This document shows positions 38,207 through 47,533 of a DNA stretch of 64,000 nt, one piece after another. The notes below the pieces were generated by a model. That model did not search any database. It saw nothing but the letters and a program-made list of their open reading frames with translations, and was not told the DNA's origin. The translations under genes were made by a program, and so were the position numbers. This DNA comes from Planktothrix sp. FACHB-1365 (GTDB lineage: Bacteria > Cyanobacteriota > Cyanobacteriia > Cyanobacteriales > Microcoleaceae): the NCBI RefSeq assembly GCF_014697575.1, contig NZ_JACJSC010000029.1, positions 1 through 64,000 of the forward strand, in the 5' to 3' direction. Position 1 is the stretch's first letter, and each line of letters starts with the position of its first letter.

Positions 38207-38569
38207 TTATTGCGTTTCTTCGGGTTGTTTTTGTGCTGTTAACGCTTTTAATGCTTTGACTTCCTCCTCTAATAATTTCACCTGTTCTAATAATTGTTGA
38301 TTACTGGCGGCTAAAACTTTCGCCTGACTGCTTAAATAGGGATCACTTTCCCACCAATTAATCCCAATTTCTCTGGCTTTATCCACCGAAGCAATTAACA
38401 ACCGAATTCTAATATTAAGAAGTTCCGTTGAACCGACGGAAACGGAAATATCCCCGGCGATAACAATGCCTTTATCTAATACCCGTTCTAAAATATCAGC
38501 TAAACTTGATCCTTGGGTAGATGTGGAAACACCCCGTTGCAAATTTGAGAGAGGTTGCTGTGAGTTCAT
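38207..38569 (-). CDS. gvpJ: Gas vesicle protein GvpJ
   Basis: The 120-residue minor gas-vesicle protein contains a GvpA-like core (SLADILERVLDKGIVIAGD, then ISVSVGSTELLNIRIRLLIASVDKA; residues 22-66) and a charged coiled-coil-like tail (LLEQVKLLEEEVKALKAL). GvpJ is thought to take part in nucleating or capping the vesicle. It lies 8 bases after gvpN on the same strand. It is the last gvp gene in this cluster. Confidence 0.88.
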   Translation of the reverse strand: MNSQQPLSNLQRGVSTSTQGSSLADILERVLDKGIVIAGDISVSVGSTELLNIRIRLLIASVDKAREIGINWWESDPYLSSQAKVLAASNQQLLEQVKLLEEEVKALKALTAQKQPEETQ

Positions 38570-38577
38570 AAGTTAAA

Positions 38578-39759
38578 TTAATTCTCCTTCTGCACAGCAA
38601 AAAAACGATTATCCTGCTGTTTAAGATAGCCTTGTTTTAATAAAGAGCGCAATACATTCGTGGTTTGGACTCGATTTAATCCTAACGCCACTTCAATTTC
38701 TGAAACCCTCGCCCCTGTAGATTGTTGTAAATATTCATAAACTTTTTCTTCAATTTCTAAGTCATTGTTTTCCGTTAATAGTGTTTCCAACAGGAGTAAA
38801 GAATTCTGCTCAGAAGTGTCACCATCAGTTAATAGAATTTTGATCACTTTTTCTAATTTCCGGCGAGATTCTATTGATGGCAAACCTGTGCGAGATAATA
38901 ATACATCCGCACAAACGTCGGTAAAATCTTGACTGTCTGCCTCAATGGCAATATCATGTTCATGACAGATTTTGGAAATCATTAATCCCGGTCTTAAACC
39001 TGACAATTTATTAATAGGGGCACGGAGATATTTACCATCTTGGACAGGTTGAATGGCTTGTTTTGGGGTGGTTATTTCTAAATAAATTTTGATTAATTTA
39101 ATGATTTTTTGAGCATCTTCTGAAGAAATGCCAATTTTTTGAACTAAAATTTCTTGCTGTGTTTCCTCATCGGGTTCTGGCATATCAATGGTAATTAACC
39201 GATCTAATAACGCATCTTGAGTTGCATGAACTCCACAGTATTCCTCTGGGTTTGAAGTCAGAATGGCTCTAAAATGGGGATGAACTCGAATATATTCTGA
39301 ATTATTATTACTAGGAGGAAGCACTAATAATTTTTCCTCTAAAGCAGAGAGCAAAACATTATTCGCTTCGGGATGAGAACGGTTAAATTCATCATAAACC
39401 AGGGTAAACCCTTCTTTACAAGCTAGGGTTAGACGAGAATCAACCCAATTTTGTCGGAATTCATCTTCTAATTTAACCACACTATGAATAAAGTTATCGA
39501 CTACTTTTTTGCGAGTATAGCCAAGTTGGTTCCCAATTAAATCGGAAGACTGGAGCTCGTCATCGCCAAAAATTAAGACAATGGGACGGTTTAATAAATC
39601 CGCTAAGTGCATCGCTATAGTCGTTTTCCCGGTTCCGGCTGGCCCTCGTAAATGGAGAGAAAACCCACTATGAAGATACCTCAACCCTCGAATGGTAAGT
39701 TTTTCAAGTGCTGGAGTATTGACAAAGCCTTTAGGACGAGCTTGAAGCACGGTAGTCAT
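38578..39759 (-). CDS. gvpN: Gas vesicle AAA ATPase GvpN with winged-helix tail
   Basis: The 393-residue MoxR-type AAA+ ATPase is needed for efficient gas-vesicle growth. Walker A is [12 protein letters not shown] (about 39-50), Walker B lies in [17 protein letters not shown], and sensor 1 is [11 protein letters not shown]. The C-terminal ~55 residues ([18 protein letters not shown], then [20 protein letters not shown]) look like a winged-helix domain and are closely similar to the tail of GvpC in this cluster. Confidence 0.93.
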   Translation of the reverse strand: MTTVLQARPKGFVNTPALEKLTIRGLRYLHSGFSLHLRGPAGTGKTTIAMHLADLLNRPIVLIFGDDELQSSDLIGNQLGYTRKKVVDNFIHSVVKLEDEFRQNWVDSRLTLACKEGFTLVYDEFNRSHPEANNVLLSALEEKLLVLPPSNNNSEYIRVHPHFRAILTSNPEEYCGVHATQDALLDRLITIDMPEPDEETQQEILVQKIGISSEDAQKIIKLIKIYLEITTPKQAIQPVQDGKYLRAPINKLSGLRPGLMISKICHEHDIAIEADSQDFTDVCADVLLSRTGLPSIESRRKLEKVIKILLTDGDTSEQNSLLLLETLLTENNDLEIEEKVYEYLQQSTGARVSEIEVALGLNRVQTTNVLRSLLKQGYLKQQDNRFFAVQKEN

Positions 39760-39881
39760 ATTTTTAATTAAATTAACAGCTAAAACACTGCCGAGTTTAG
39801 ACGTTATCGGCAGGCTTAATTAAATGTTATCGCAGGGAACAGAGAATAGAAACTAGGGAGGGTAAGGAAACCTCGCCCTTA

Positions 39882-40904
39882 CTATTTTTTAACAGGAATA
39901 TAAACGCGATCGCGTTGAGAAATACGTCCCTGTTGTAATAAGATCCGAATCGCATCGACAGTCTGCACCCGATTAATTCCCAGAGCTTGTTCAATTTCCG
40001 CTAATCGAGCACCATTCTCATGGCTTTGGATATAGTTGTAGACCCGTTGATCGAGAGTGACGGGTTCAAGTTGCAATGAGGTATTGGTGGGTTGCGGTTG
40101 AACTGAACGCGGGGGCGTTTGGGGTTTAGGGGCGGGAGACTTAGCTTTTAAAGGAGGTTTTGAACTGAGAGGAGGTTGGGGGGTAGTGATAGCTGTTTTG
40201 GGAGGAATCGATTTGGGAGGGGTGACAACTGAGCTAGGCTCCCGGCGAGAATCGCCCCAAATACTATGTTGGATTTTTAGATGATAGTCTTTCAGTTCGG
40301 CGCGAAATTGCCCCAAATCTTCAAATAACGTTTTCACGGTCTCTTGTCTTTGCATCCGACTTTGTTGGAGTTGTTGTTGTAACCCTTGTGCCATTTGTTG
40401 GTGCAGGCTGTCTAACTCCGCCAAATACTTTTGTACCGATTGGGATAGGATTTGGCGAAATAACGCTAAGTCCTCAAGCAAAGGTTCCCGTAAGTCAAAA
40501 CGCTTTTGCTGATAGTCTGCTAACAAACTTGTCACCGTATTTCCCAGGTCTTCTCGAAATTGCGATAACCGTTGATGCAGGTCAGTTGCAATTTCAGACC
40601 GTTCCTCAGAGGTTTGTTGCAGAAACTCCTCTACCTCTTTGGACAATTGCTGCATGAACTCTTCGAGTTGCTGTTGCAGTTCCTCGGCGAGTAACAAACG
40701 TTCTTCTTGGTTATTCGTTAATAAACCGTGAATTTGCTGTTGCAAATTCGTGACAAACTCTTGTCGAATTGCTTGATCGTCTAATGCTTGATTTTGCCGT
40801 TCCTGTTGCCAAAGAGTTAATGTCGTTTGAACCTGCTGTTGACGGTCTTGAACCGTCTGTTGGCGCTGGATGCGATCTTGTTGCCACTGGTCTTTCAAAG
40901 CCAT
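39882..40904 (-). CDS. gvpC: Gas vesicle outer protein GvpC with C-terminal winged-helix extension
   Basis: Starting at ATG 40902-40904 (MALKDQWQQDRIQRQQ), the 340-residue protein matches Planktothrix GvpC, which binds outside the GvpA shell and stiffens it. Residues ~18-210 are helical repeats of about 33 residues (LTLWQQERQNQALDDQ, FVTNLQQQIHGLL, LHQRLSQFREDL). A Pro-rich linker (about 220-285) joins a C-terminal domain VYNYIQSHENGARLAEIEQ, then ALGINRVQTVDAIRILLQQG, almost the same as the GvpN tail. Classical Anabaena GvpC lacks such a tail. Three residues upstream form an alternative start at 40913. Confidence 0.9.
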   Translation of the reverse strand: MALKDQWQQDRIQRQQTVQDRQQQVQTTLTLWQQERQNQALDDQAIRQEFVTNLQQQIHGLLTNNQEERLLLAEELQQQLEEFMQQLSKEVEEFLQQTSEERSEIATDLHQRLSQFREDLGNTVTSLLADYQQKRFDLREPLLEDLALFRQILSQSVQKYLAELDSLHQQMAQGLQQQLQQSRMQRQETVKTLFEDLGQFRAELKDYHLKIQHSIWGDSRREPSSVVTPPKSIPPKTAITTPQPPLSSKPPLKAKSPAPKPQTPPRSVQPQPTNTSLQLEPVTLDQRVYNYIQSHENGARLAEIEQALGINRVQTVDAIRILLQQGRISQRDRVYIPVKK

Positions 40905-41109
40905 AATTTCCAAACCCTCGTATCGGTGGATTGTGTCGTATTGGGCAATGGGTATGATCCTTGAATCGGGTTAGTTGAACTTACATCCTAGCTGGATCAA
41001 TCCTATAAAAGATTACTCTTGACAACTCTGACCCGCTCAAGCAATTTTCCATAACCTTAGCAAATCTTGGTGCTTTTTTGTTCCATACCCGTTGCTAATT
41101 TCAGAATTC

Positions 41110-41328
41110 TTAGACCGCAGGAACAGCCGCCTGTGAGGTTAAACCAACGGCTTCTGCATATTTGAGATAGGTTTCTACAGAAGCGATTACAATTCTCGCT
41201 TCGATAGCCAAAAGTTCGATCCCAACCAGGGAAACACGCACCCAAGCGTCAATGACAATCCCTTTATCTAAAATCCGATCAATCACTTCAGCCAGACTGG
41301 AGGATGAATTTACTTTTTCAACAGCCAT
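41110..41328 (-). CDS. gvpA: Major gas vesicle protein GvpA
   Basis: The 72-residue shell protein has the strongly conserved sequence [60 protein letters not shown], with only a short C-terminal tail. It polymerises into the gas-permeable ribbed wall that gives buoyancy. GGAG is placed about 9 bases before the ATG. It heads gvpA-gvpC-gvpN-gvpJ, with a 205-base gap to gvpC, and is divergent from rpaA across 259 bases. Only one gvpA copy is present. Confidence 0.97.
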   Translation of the reverse strand: MAVEKVNSSSSLAEVIDRILDKGIVIDAWVRVSLVGIELLAIEARIVIASVETYLKYAEAVGLTSQAAVPAV

Positions 41329-41587
41329 GAGTCTATTGCTCCTTTTTGGTGGAAAGAACTGGGTATATCCTGATACAGTTCTTTGATGTCATCATACCCT
41401 AAACAACGACATTTTTGAGTCCCTTTTGTTACTTCTTTTTACAATTGCCGATATGGGGCTGGCTATTTGTTCATCAAACTTTACATTCTCAATAATGCTC
41501 TAACAAAAGTTTAAAATTTTTTACTATTCTATTATGGAACCCAATTCACATACACTGTGAAGACCGTAGCCCAAATTACTAGAGTAA

Positions 41588-42373
41588 ATGATGCCCCGGA
41601 TATTAGTCATAGATGATGACCCTGCGATCGCGGAACTGGTAGCCATCAACCTAGAAATGGCTGGCTACGAAGTTAGCCAAGCTGAAGATGGTATAAAAGG
41701 ACAAGCTTTGGCAATGCAACTGTTGCCAGACTTAATTATTTTGGATTTGATGTTACCTAAAGTCGATGGGTTTACCATCTGCCAACGTTTACGTCGGGAT
41801 GAACGCACGGCAGATATTCCCATTCTGATGTTAACGGCGTTAGGACAAACCCAAAATAAAGTGGAAGGGTTTAATGCAGGTGCGGATGATTATCTAACCA
41901 AACCCTTTGAGTTAGAAGAAATGTTAGCGCGGGTCAGGGCGCTCTTACGACGAACCGATCGCATTCCGCAAGCGGCTAAACATAGCGAAATTCTCAGCTA
42001 CGGTGCTTTAACGTTAGTTCCTGAACGGTTTGAGGCGATTTGGTTTGAGAAAACCGTCAAGTTAACCCATTTGGAATTTGAACTGTTACACTGCTTGCTG
42101 CAACGTCATGGTCAAACGGTTGCTCCCAGTGAAATTTTAAAAGAAGTTTGGGGTTATGATCCCGATGACGATATCGAAACCATCCGAGTTCATATTCGTC
42201 ATCTGCGAACCAAGATGGAACCCGATCCCCGTCATCCTCGATATATTAAAACGGTCTATGGTGCAGGGTATTGTCTGGAACTTCCGGGGAACGGTAAAGG
42301 AAACGCGGACGACCCCGCCATCTCTACAGAGTCTTCTGTAGATGGTAATGGAGTCAAGGGAAAGAAAAAGTAG
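41588..42373 (+). CDS. rpaA: RpaA, circadian-output OmpR-type response regulator
   Basis: The 261-residue regulator has a receiver domain with the phospho-acceptor D53 ([15 protein letters not shown]), and an OmpR-type winged helix ([18 protein letters not shown], then [33 protein letters not shown]). It closely follows Synechococcus RpaA, including [20 protein letters not shown] and [12 protein letters not shown]. Phosphorylated by SasA, RpaA drives clock-controlled transcription. The start [11 protein letters not shown] aligns with [11 protein letters not shown]. The C-terminal ~30 residues are a polar, lineage-specific tail. The gas-vesicle operon is transcribed divergently from its upstream region. 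Confidence 0.95.
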   Translation: MMPRILVIDDDPAIAELVAINLEMAGYEVSQAEDGIKGQALAMQLLPDLIILDLMLPKVDGFTICQRLRRDERTADIPILMLTALGQTQNKVEGFNAGADDYLTKPFELEEMLARVRALLRRTDRIPQAAKHSEILSYGALTLVPERFEAIWFEKTVKLTHLEFELLHCLLQRHGQTVAPSEILKEVWGYDPDDDIETIRVHIRHLRTKMEPDPRHPRYIKTVYGAGYCLELPGNGKGNADDPAISTESSVDGNGVKGKKK

Positions 42374-42474
42374 GCATCAAGGGGAATAGGGGGAGTAGAG
42401 GAAGCAGGGGAAGCAGCGGGGGAGAAATCATTAACTCCTATTTTCTGTCTCCTGTCTCCTTCCTCTATCTAAAG

Positions 42475-42891
42475 TTAGTCCCCGGTGATTTGTTCTTTGT
42501 AGGAATTAAATTCTTGAACTAATTCTTGACGGGTTGAAGCTTTTAGTAAGTAGCGGTAAACAAACCAAGCTGTATATCCCATGCCAATTAACTCAAAGGT
42601 AGGAGATAAAAGCGGAACATCATTGAGAGCATCAATGACCGCAAATAATACCTTCAGAGAAACAAGACCAGCTAAAATCAGAACAACGGTAATAATCGGC
42701 TTTTGGTAGGAGCCAAAAAAACTGGAGATATAACCCGGAAGTTCAGATAAAACCACGACAACTTTTTCTTTAATTTCATCAAACTGGGCATTGGCTGAAG
42801 TGGAAGTAATTGCACCCCCTGTTTCCACACTCACGTCTATTTGTGTTCCGCTAGACGTAGATGTGTCCGTGATCTTCGTGGGTTCTTGCAT
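42475..42891 (-). CDS. CAAD/CURT1-type thylakoid membrane protein
   Basis: The 138-residue protein has a polar N-terminal ~40 residues and a CAAD domain with two membrane helices (ITVVLILAGLVSLKVLFAVI and FELIGMGYTAWFVYRYLL), followed by the amphipathic TRQELVQEFNSYKEQITG. CAAD proteins include CURT1/CurT, which curve thylakoid edges, and domains appended to aminoacyl-tRNA synthetases. A stand-alone form like this is the CurT-like type. It is convergent with rpaA over a purine/pyrimidine-rich hairpin region (42380-42465). Confidence 0.87.
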   Translation of the reverse strand: MQEPTKITDTSTSSGTQIDVSVETGGAITSTSANAQFDEIKEKVVVVLSELPGYISSFFGSYQKPIITVVLILAGLVSLKVLFAVIDALNDVPLLSPTFELIGMGYTAWFVYRYLLKASTRQELVQEFNSYKEQITGD

Positions 42892-43024
42892 TTTTCGTCT
42901 CCTTGTTTAAAAAAATGTGCAGTACCAATCGATTTTAAGCGAGAGAGAACAGGTTTTTGTCAGAATTCAACGATTTAGAAGTTAATTTTCAGCCAATTGA
43001 CAGACCTAGACTGTTCCCAAACGC

Positions 43025-43798
43025 TTAATAATCTAACGGTAAACCACACTGTTCTAGGGTGGATCGATTTTGCAACAATTCTTCAGTGGGTTGATCCACT
43101 TGTATCCTTCCTTGTTTGAGAATCATGGCCCGTTGGGTGACTTGGGAAATCCACTGTAAATCGTGGGACGCAATCAACATCACTTCCACCGGAAGTTGAG
43201 ATAAAATTTGCGCCAGTTCTCGACGCCACCAAGGGTCAAGGCCATTGGTCGGTTCATCTAAGATTAAAATCGCCGGTTCTAAAGCTAAAACCGCCGCTAA
43301 AGCTGCCAGTCGTTTTTGTCCCCCGGATAATTCATAAACCGAACGATTTACACAGTCGGCTAACCCAAAATCTGCTAACAAATGAGTCGCTTGTACTAAG
43401 GCTTGCTCTGGGTCAACCCCATAGTTACAGGGGCCAAACATCACATCTTCTAAAATACTGGGCATAAACAGTTGATCATCGGGATCTTGAAAACAAAATC
43501 CCACCCGGCGACGAACTTCGGGTAAGGTGGTCGGTTGAACTGGAATTCCTTGAATCCAAATTTGACCGGAATTGGGTTGTTTTAATCCAATTAAATTTTC
43601 CATTAAGGTACTTTTTCCGGTTCCCGTTTGCCCTAATAAAGCAATCCGTTCTCCGGCGGTTAAGGAAAAGGAAATCCCTTGCAAAATCGGATTTTGCTGG
43701 GAATAACCAAAGACTAAATCTTGGACAAAAACAGCAGGAATCGGGGGGGTAGTTTCTCCCACCACAGAAATAGAGGGGTTTAAATAAGAATAACTCAA
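43025..43798 (-). CDS. cbiO: Cobalt/nickel ECF transporter ATPase CbiO
   Basis: The 257-residue ATPase energises the CbiMQO importer. Walker A is ALLGQTGTGKSTL (about 53-65), signature ELSGGQKRLAALA, Walker B AILILDEPTNGLD, and the switch His in IASHDLQW. It is the last gene of a five-gene minus-strand series that starts at 46830. Confidence 0.93.
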   Translation of the reverse strand: MSYSYLNPSISVVGETTPPIPAVFVQDLVFGYSQQNPILQGISFSLTAGERIALLGQTGTGKSTLMENLIGLKQPNSGQIWIQGIPVQPTTLPEVRRRVGFCFQDPDDQLFMPSILEDVMFGPCNYGVDPEQALVQATHLLADFGLADCVNRSVYELSGGQKRLAALAAVLALEPAILILDEPTNGLDPWWRRELAQILSQLPVEVMLIASHDLQWISQVTQRAMILKQGRIQVDQPTEELLQNRSTLEQCGLPLDY

Positions 43799-43811
43799 GG
43801 TTCAAGATCCA

Positions 43812-44591
43812 CTAAAGAAACAGTTCAAATCCAATTAAGCTAGAGGCTATTAGTAAGGTGAGTAATAGGGCGATCGCACTATAACCATCTAGGGTAACTT
43901 TTTTTGGAGTTCGGAGTTGAGTTGGGGTTCCATATCCTCTTAATTGCATAGCTTTGTAAACTTGTTGGGATTGTTGATAACTTCTGATTAACAAACTTCC
44001 CGTTAAAGCTGCATAAATTTGTAAATTCCTCCGACTGATATTCCGAGGTTGAAACCCTCGCAATTGGGTAGCTCGTTGCATTTTTTGGAATTGATGTCCT
44101 AATTCAAATAAATACCGATAGGAAATCAACATAATATCTGTTAAAATGGGAGATAAACCCAGTGATCGCAATCCTTTAATCAAGGTTAAAAAAGAACTGG
44201 TTCCCAATAAAACTAATCCTAACGTAAAAATTGCTAAAAATCGGCTGGCAATTAATAAAACAGCTAGGCAACCTTCCTGCCTAATCGTGATTATTCCCCC
44301 CTGCCAAATAATGGTATTTCCTGACAAAAACGGTAATAATCCTACCACTCCGACTAAGAAAAAACCCGGATAGGTTAACCGACGCAGAAGAAATTCCAGG
44401 GGAAGTTGAGACAGGGAATAAAATAAAACAGTAATTGTTAAAATGACCGGGACTAAACGCAAATCCTCCACTGAAGCAAAGGCAAACATTAAGACCAATA
44501 ATCCAATAATCTTGGCACGCACATCCCATCGATGCACCGGGGAATTAACATTTGCATACTCATCAAAACTAAAATTCATGGAGATAACCAC
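43812..44591 (-). CDS. cbiQ: ECF transporter transmembrane subunit CbiQ
   Basis: The 259-residue T component has five to six membrane helices and the conserved coupling motifs (MQRATQLRGFQPRN and YKAMQLRGYG) that hold the ATPase. It follows cbiM after 9 bases and precedes cbiO by 13. Confidence 0.92.
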   Translation of the reverse strand: MVISMNFSFDEYANVNSPVHRWDVRAKIIGLLVLMFAFASVEDLRLVPVILTITVLFYSLSQLPLEFLLRRLTYPGFFLVGVVGLLPFLSGNTIIWQGGIITIRQEGCLAVLLIASRFLAIFTLGLVLLGTSSFLTLIKGLRSLGLSPILTDIMLISYRYLFELGHQFQKMQRATQLRGFQPRNISRRNLQIYAALTGSLLIRSYQQSQQVYKAMQLRGYGTPTQLRTPKKVTLDGYSAIALLLTLLIASSLIGFELFL

Positions 44592-44600
44592 AGGAAGAGA

Positions 44601-45245
44601 TCAATTGATTAAGATTTCGGGTTTAACTCGCCGTAAAAAATTCACAACCATTGCGGTAAAAATTCCCTCAATAAAAATCAACGGGACATGAGCTAACATT
44701 AATCCATAAATCGCTGCTTTTTCAGTGTCCTGATCCCAAGCTGAGGGTAAATGAGTAATCACAAGACTAAAAAATAAAAGAGTAGCTAAACCGACCCCCA
44801 CAGCACCCGATAAAAATCCAAACAAATTTAAGGATAAATTTTCACTCAGTTTCAGCTTGGTTTTGTTGCGGAGATTAAAAATAAAACCCGCAATTAAAGC
44901 AGGAATTCCCATAATCACGGCATTGATTCCGAGGGTTGTTAATCCTCCATGTCCAAACATCACCGCCTGAAATAATAAGCCTACAAAAATTGCGGGAAAC
45001 GCATACCAACCTAATACCGCTCCTAATAGTCCATTTAAGACAAAATGCACACTGGCAGGGGGGATAGGAAGATGAATTCCCGACGCTACAAAAAAAGCGG
45101 CTGTCAGTAAAGCAGCTTGCGGAATGCCCTCACTGGGATTAGATTGTCGATTAAGTTGTCGTAGGGAATACCAAAGGGTTAAACTGGTGATTGCATAGCC
45201 ACTAATCAGAATTTTACTAGGAAGAATTCCTTCGGAAATGTGCAT
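44601..45245 (-). CDS. cbiM: Cobalt/nickel substrate-capture protein CbiM
   Basis: The 214-residue S component starts MHISEGILP, in which the N-terminal amine, His2 and nearby groups bind Co(II) or Ni(II) after removal or burial of the start residue; the segment is invariant in CbiM/NikM. Several membrane helices follow with IHLPIPPASVHFVLNGLLG and FGHGGLTTLGINAVIMG. Cobalt and nickel cannot be told apart from this alone, but the NikL-like gene upstream points to nickel. Confidence 0.93.
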   Translation of the reverse strand: MHISEGILPSKILISGYAITSLTLWYSLRQLNRQSNPSEGIPQAALLTAAFFVASGIHLPIPPASVHFVLNGLLGAVLGWYAFPAIFVGLLFQAVMFGHGGLTTLGINAVIMGIPALIAGFIFNLRNKTKLKLSENLSLNLFGFLSGAVGVGLATLLFFSLVITHLPSAWDQDTEKAAIYGLMLAHVPLIFIEGIFTAMVVNFLRRVKPEILIN

Positions 45246-45380
45246 AAAATTTTACTCGATAATTAGCATTATTCCATGATGGTTCTGACCTTTATTTGAA
45301 AAATCGTTAAACGGATAATCAAATCCTAACGATTGAGATAAAATTATCCTCTATCTAAAGAATTAATTCTGATTGTAACA

Positions 45381-45890
45381 TCAAGATTTAGGGCTAACTA
45401 TCTCTCTGTCTAGCTCTGGAGATAAACGCGGTGCTTTTGAACGCTGAAAAAATAAAGCCGTCCCGATACAACCCCAAATCACAGAAGCGATCATCACGCC
45501 TTTTTGGAGAGGACTCAACTCAGCTTTATTGTGAGTTAAAGCAGTCGATTTCTCCGTGAGAACATTTTTAGATTCCAGGGGAATAGTAATTAACGCTCCA
45601 TGACCCGCTTGACGCACTTTAACTTCCCAATATCCTGTTTTTTTGACATCTGGTGTAAAGGTAAAAGAGCCTTTATCATCGGTTAATCCTTCTTTCCAAG
45701 GTTGGGTCGGATTATCGGGAGCATAAACCGTCACCTGGGCTTTTTTCATGGGAAACCCTGAGTCATACAGAGCTTTAATTTCAACGGCTGAAGTGAGTTG
45801 ATATTCGGCTTTTGCTCCATGAGCGATCGCTCGTTCTTGTACACTTAAAATGGGAAACAAGAGGAACACAATGATACATTGGTATTTCAT
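45381..45890 (-). CDS. nikL: NikL-like accessory protein of the metal importer
   Basis: The 169-residue protein has a signal peptide, an Ig-like/carboxypeptidase-regulatory-type domain (PMKKAQVTVYAPDNP, DDKGSFTFTPD, GYWEVKVRQAGHGA), and a C-terminal membrane helix (GVMIASVIWGCIGTALFF). This matches NikL/CbiL-type components that replace CbiN in some nickel ECF transporters. Histidines H24 (AHGAKAEY) and GHGAL could contact metal. It precedes cbiM by 135 bases; there is no cbiN. Confidence 0.75.
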   Translation of the reverse strand: MKYQCIIVFLLFPILSVQERAIAHGAKAEYQLTSAVEIKALYDSGFPMKKAQVTVYAPDNPTQPWKEGLTDDKGSFTFTPDVKKTGYWEVKVRQAGHGALITIPLESKNVLTEKSTALTHNKAELSPLQKGVMIASVIWGCIGTALFFQRSKAPRLSPELDREIVSPKS

Positions 45891-45951
45891 ATTGTCTACC
45901 TCCTAATTTATGATATTCTTCTAATTGTAAACAATTTTTGAACAATCGGTT

Positions 45952-46830
45952 TTACTTTTTCAACGTTAATTCTTGACAATGACCTTCCCCAACGTGAGCC
46001 ATACTGGGTAAAATATTCATTAATGTTTGATAATCAGCCTGAGATAATTTTTGTTTAAGTGTGGGTAAATCCGCTACTAATTCTCCATTGGTAGCAATTT
46101 TTGACAAAGGTTCAAAACCCAAAGCCGTTGTATTGGGTTCTTCCGTCGCTGGGATTTTTCCATTTCCAAATAAATGATCAAAATGGAAGGTTGCTTCTAA
46201 ATCGGCTTTTCCTCCAGGCTGCAAAACACCCTTTCGTTGCTCTCCGACATAATCTCCACACAAAAACTGCATTTCTTGATCAAATTTGAGAATAAAAGGA
46301 ACTTGTTGATCTCCTTTTTTTGCCACCCCTTCTATGACCATGACTTGACCTGCTAATATTCCTTCGGTTCCCTTGTTCAAATTCCACGAAATCGCGTTAT
46401 ACTTGCCAGGAGGAGCCGGAACTTCATTAATGACAATCGCCTGAGTATTTTCATCTCCTTCGGCTAAATCAACCGTTTTTTTAATGACTAAACTAATACT
46501 TGTTTTAGCAATCGGTTGACCTCCAGCCTCCGGGTTATAAGGGGGATCAGATTGATAAGCTGTTGCTTCACCAAAGTTGAGATAAACATGATCAAAATTG
46601 ATGTTCCACCCATCTTTAGAAACCAATCCTTTCCGCACAAAATCTTCTCCATTTGCTTGAAATTGTATTAAACCCATTTCCCCGGTTTGGGTTGAATTGG
46701 GAGTAATTTGGGCTTGGGGAGTTTCTGATGTAGATGTTGAAGCAGTTGGAGTCTGAGGTTGAGAACAGCCGATAAGCGTAGCTACAATGAACCCCATTAG
46801 ACAACTGCGCTGAATTTGTTGTTTTTTCAT
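45952..46830 (-). CDS. Lipoprotein of unknown function in the metal island
   Basis: The 292-residue protein has a lipobox (LIGC, C22), a Thr/Ser/Pro-rich spacer to about residue 55, and a beta-rich domain (WNINFDHVYLNFGEATAY, PPGKYNAISWNLN, ATFHFDHLFGNG) ending in a helical part with HVGEGHC. Repeated His and Asp motifs could bind metal. I cannot name the family. As first gene of the series leading to nikL-cbiMQO, it may present nickel or cobalt to the importer. Confidence 0.7.
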   Translation of the reverse strand: MKKQQIQRSCLMGFIVATLIGCSQPQTPTASTSTSETPQAQITPNSTQTGEMGLIQFQANGEDFVRKGLVSKDGWNINFDHVYLNFGEATAYQSDPPYNPEAGGQPIAKTSISLVIKKTVDLAEGDENTQAIVINEVPAPPGKYNAISWNLNKGTEGILAGQVMVIEGVAKKGDQQVPFILKFDQEMQFLCGDYVGEQRKGVLQPGGKADLEATFHFDHLFGNGKIPATEEPNTTALGFEPLSKIATNGELVADLPTLKQKLSQADYQTLMNILPSMAHVGEGHCQELTLKK

Positions 46831-47028
46831 CTAAAGCTGCTCAATACAATCCTTCATCCTCTAGGAAACAGGTTTTTTCCTGTTATTGCAATACCCCCCT
46901 AGGGCATTAAAATCTGATTTAAGTCTTAAGAATTAATTCAGAAGATAGAGAATAATTTTACTTCTTTCTTCCCCTAGGGAGAAACTCTTGTCATAATAGG
47001 TAAAGTGTTTTTAGGTTAAAGACAAACC

Positions 47029-47463
47029 ATGAGAGATCTAGATCAAGGAAAAGCGATTGAATTACTCAACACGATTATGGAGTTTGAATTGGCTGGAGTG
47101 GTGCGCTATACCCATTATTCACTCATGGTAACAGGGCCCAATCGTTTACCCATTGTACAGTTTTTCAAAGCTCAAGCTACAGAATCGTTACTTCATGCTC
47201 AACAAGCGGGAGAAATTCTCACCGGGTTAGAAGGACATCCCAGTCAAAAAATTGCCCCCATTGAAGAAAGCTATCAACATTCTGTTAGGGACATTCTACA
47301 GGAAAGTTTGGCTCATGAACGCAAAGCTTTAGAATTATATAAAGATTTGCTAGAAATTGTTGAAAATGCGAGTATTTATTTGGAAGAATATGCTCGGACA
47401 ATGATTGGTCAAGAAGAATTACATAATATTGAAATCAAGAAGATGTTGCGAGACTTTAGTTAA
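47029..47463 (+). CDS. bfr: Bacterioferritin-like iron storage protein
   Basis: The 144-residue ferritin-fold protein has the diiron ligands of the family: E18 (IMEFELAG), E51 with H54 (ATESLLHAQ), E94 (LAHERKALE), and E127 with H130 (GQEELHNIE). It stores iron as ferric mineral in the cytoplasm. The position of the haem-ligand Met is not conserved clearly, so haem binding is open. It is followed by an FTR1-type permease gene after 70 bases, on the same strand. Confidence 0.88.
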   Translation: MRDLDQGKAIELLNTIMEFELAGVVRYTHYSLMVTGPNRLPIVQFFKAQATESLLHAQQAGEILTGLEGHPSQKIAPIEESYQHSVRDILQESLAHERKALELYKDLLEIVENASIYLEEYARTMIGQEELHNIEIKKMLRDFS

Positions 47464-47533
47464 GTCAAAAAAACATTTGTAGGCTGGGTTATGCCCAGCT
47501 TATGTAATTTTTTAGATTATTAACAAAAGGGAT

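Noticed and set aside
45246-45380. Possible cobalamin or NiCo riboswitch before cbiM
   Set aside because: No recognisable B12-box or NiCo four-way junction; only AT-rich imperfect repeats were seen.
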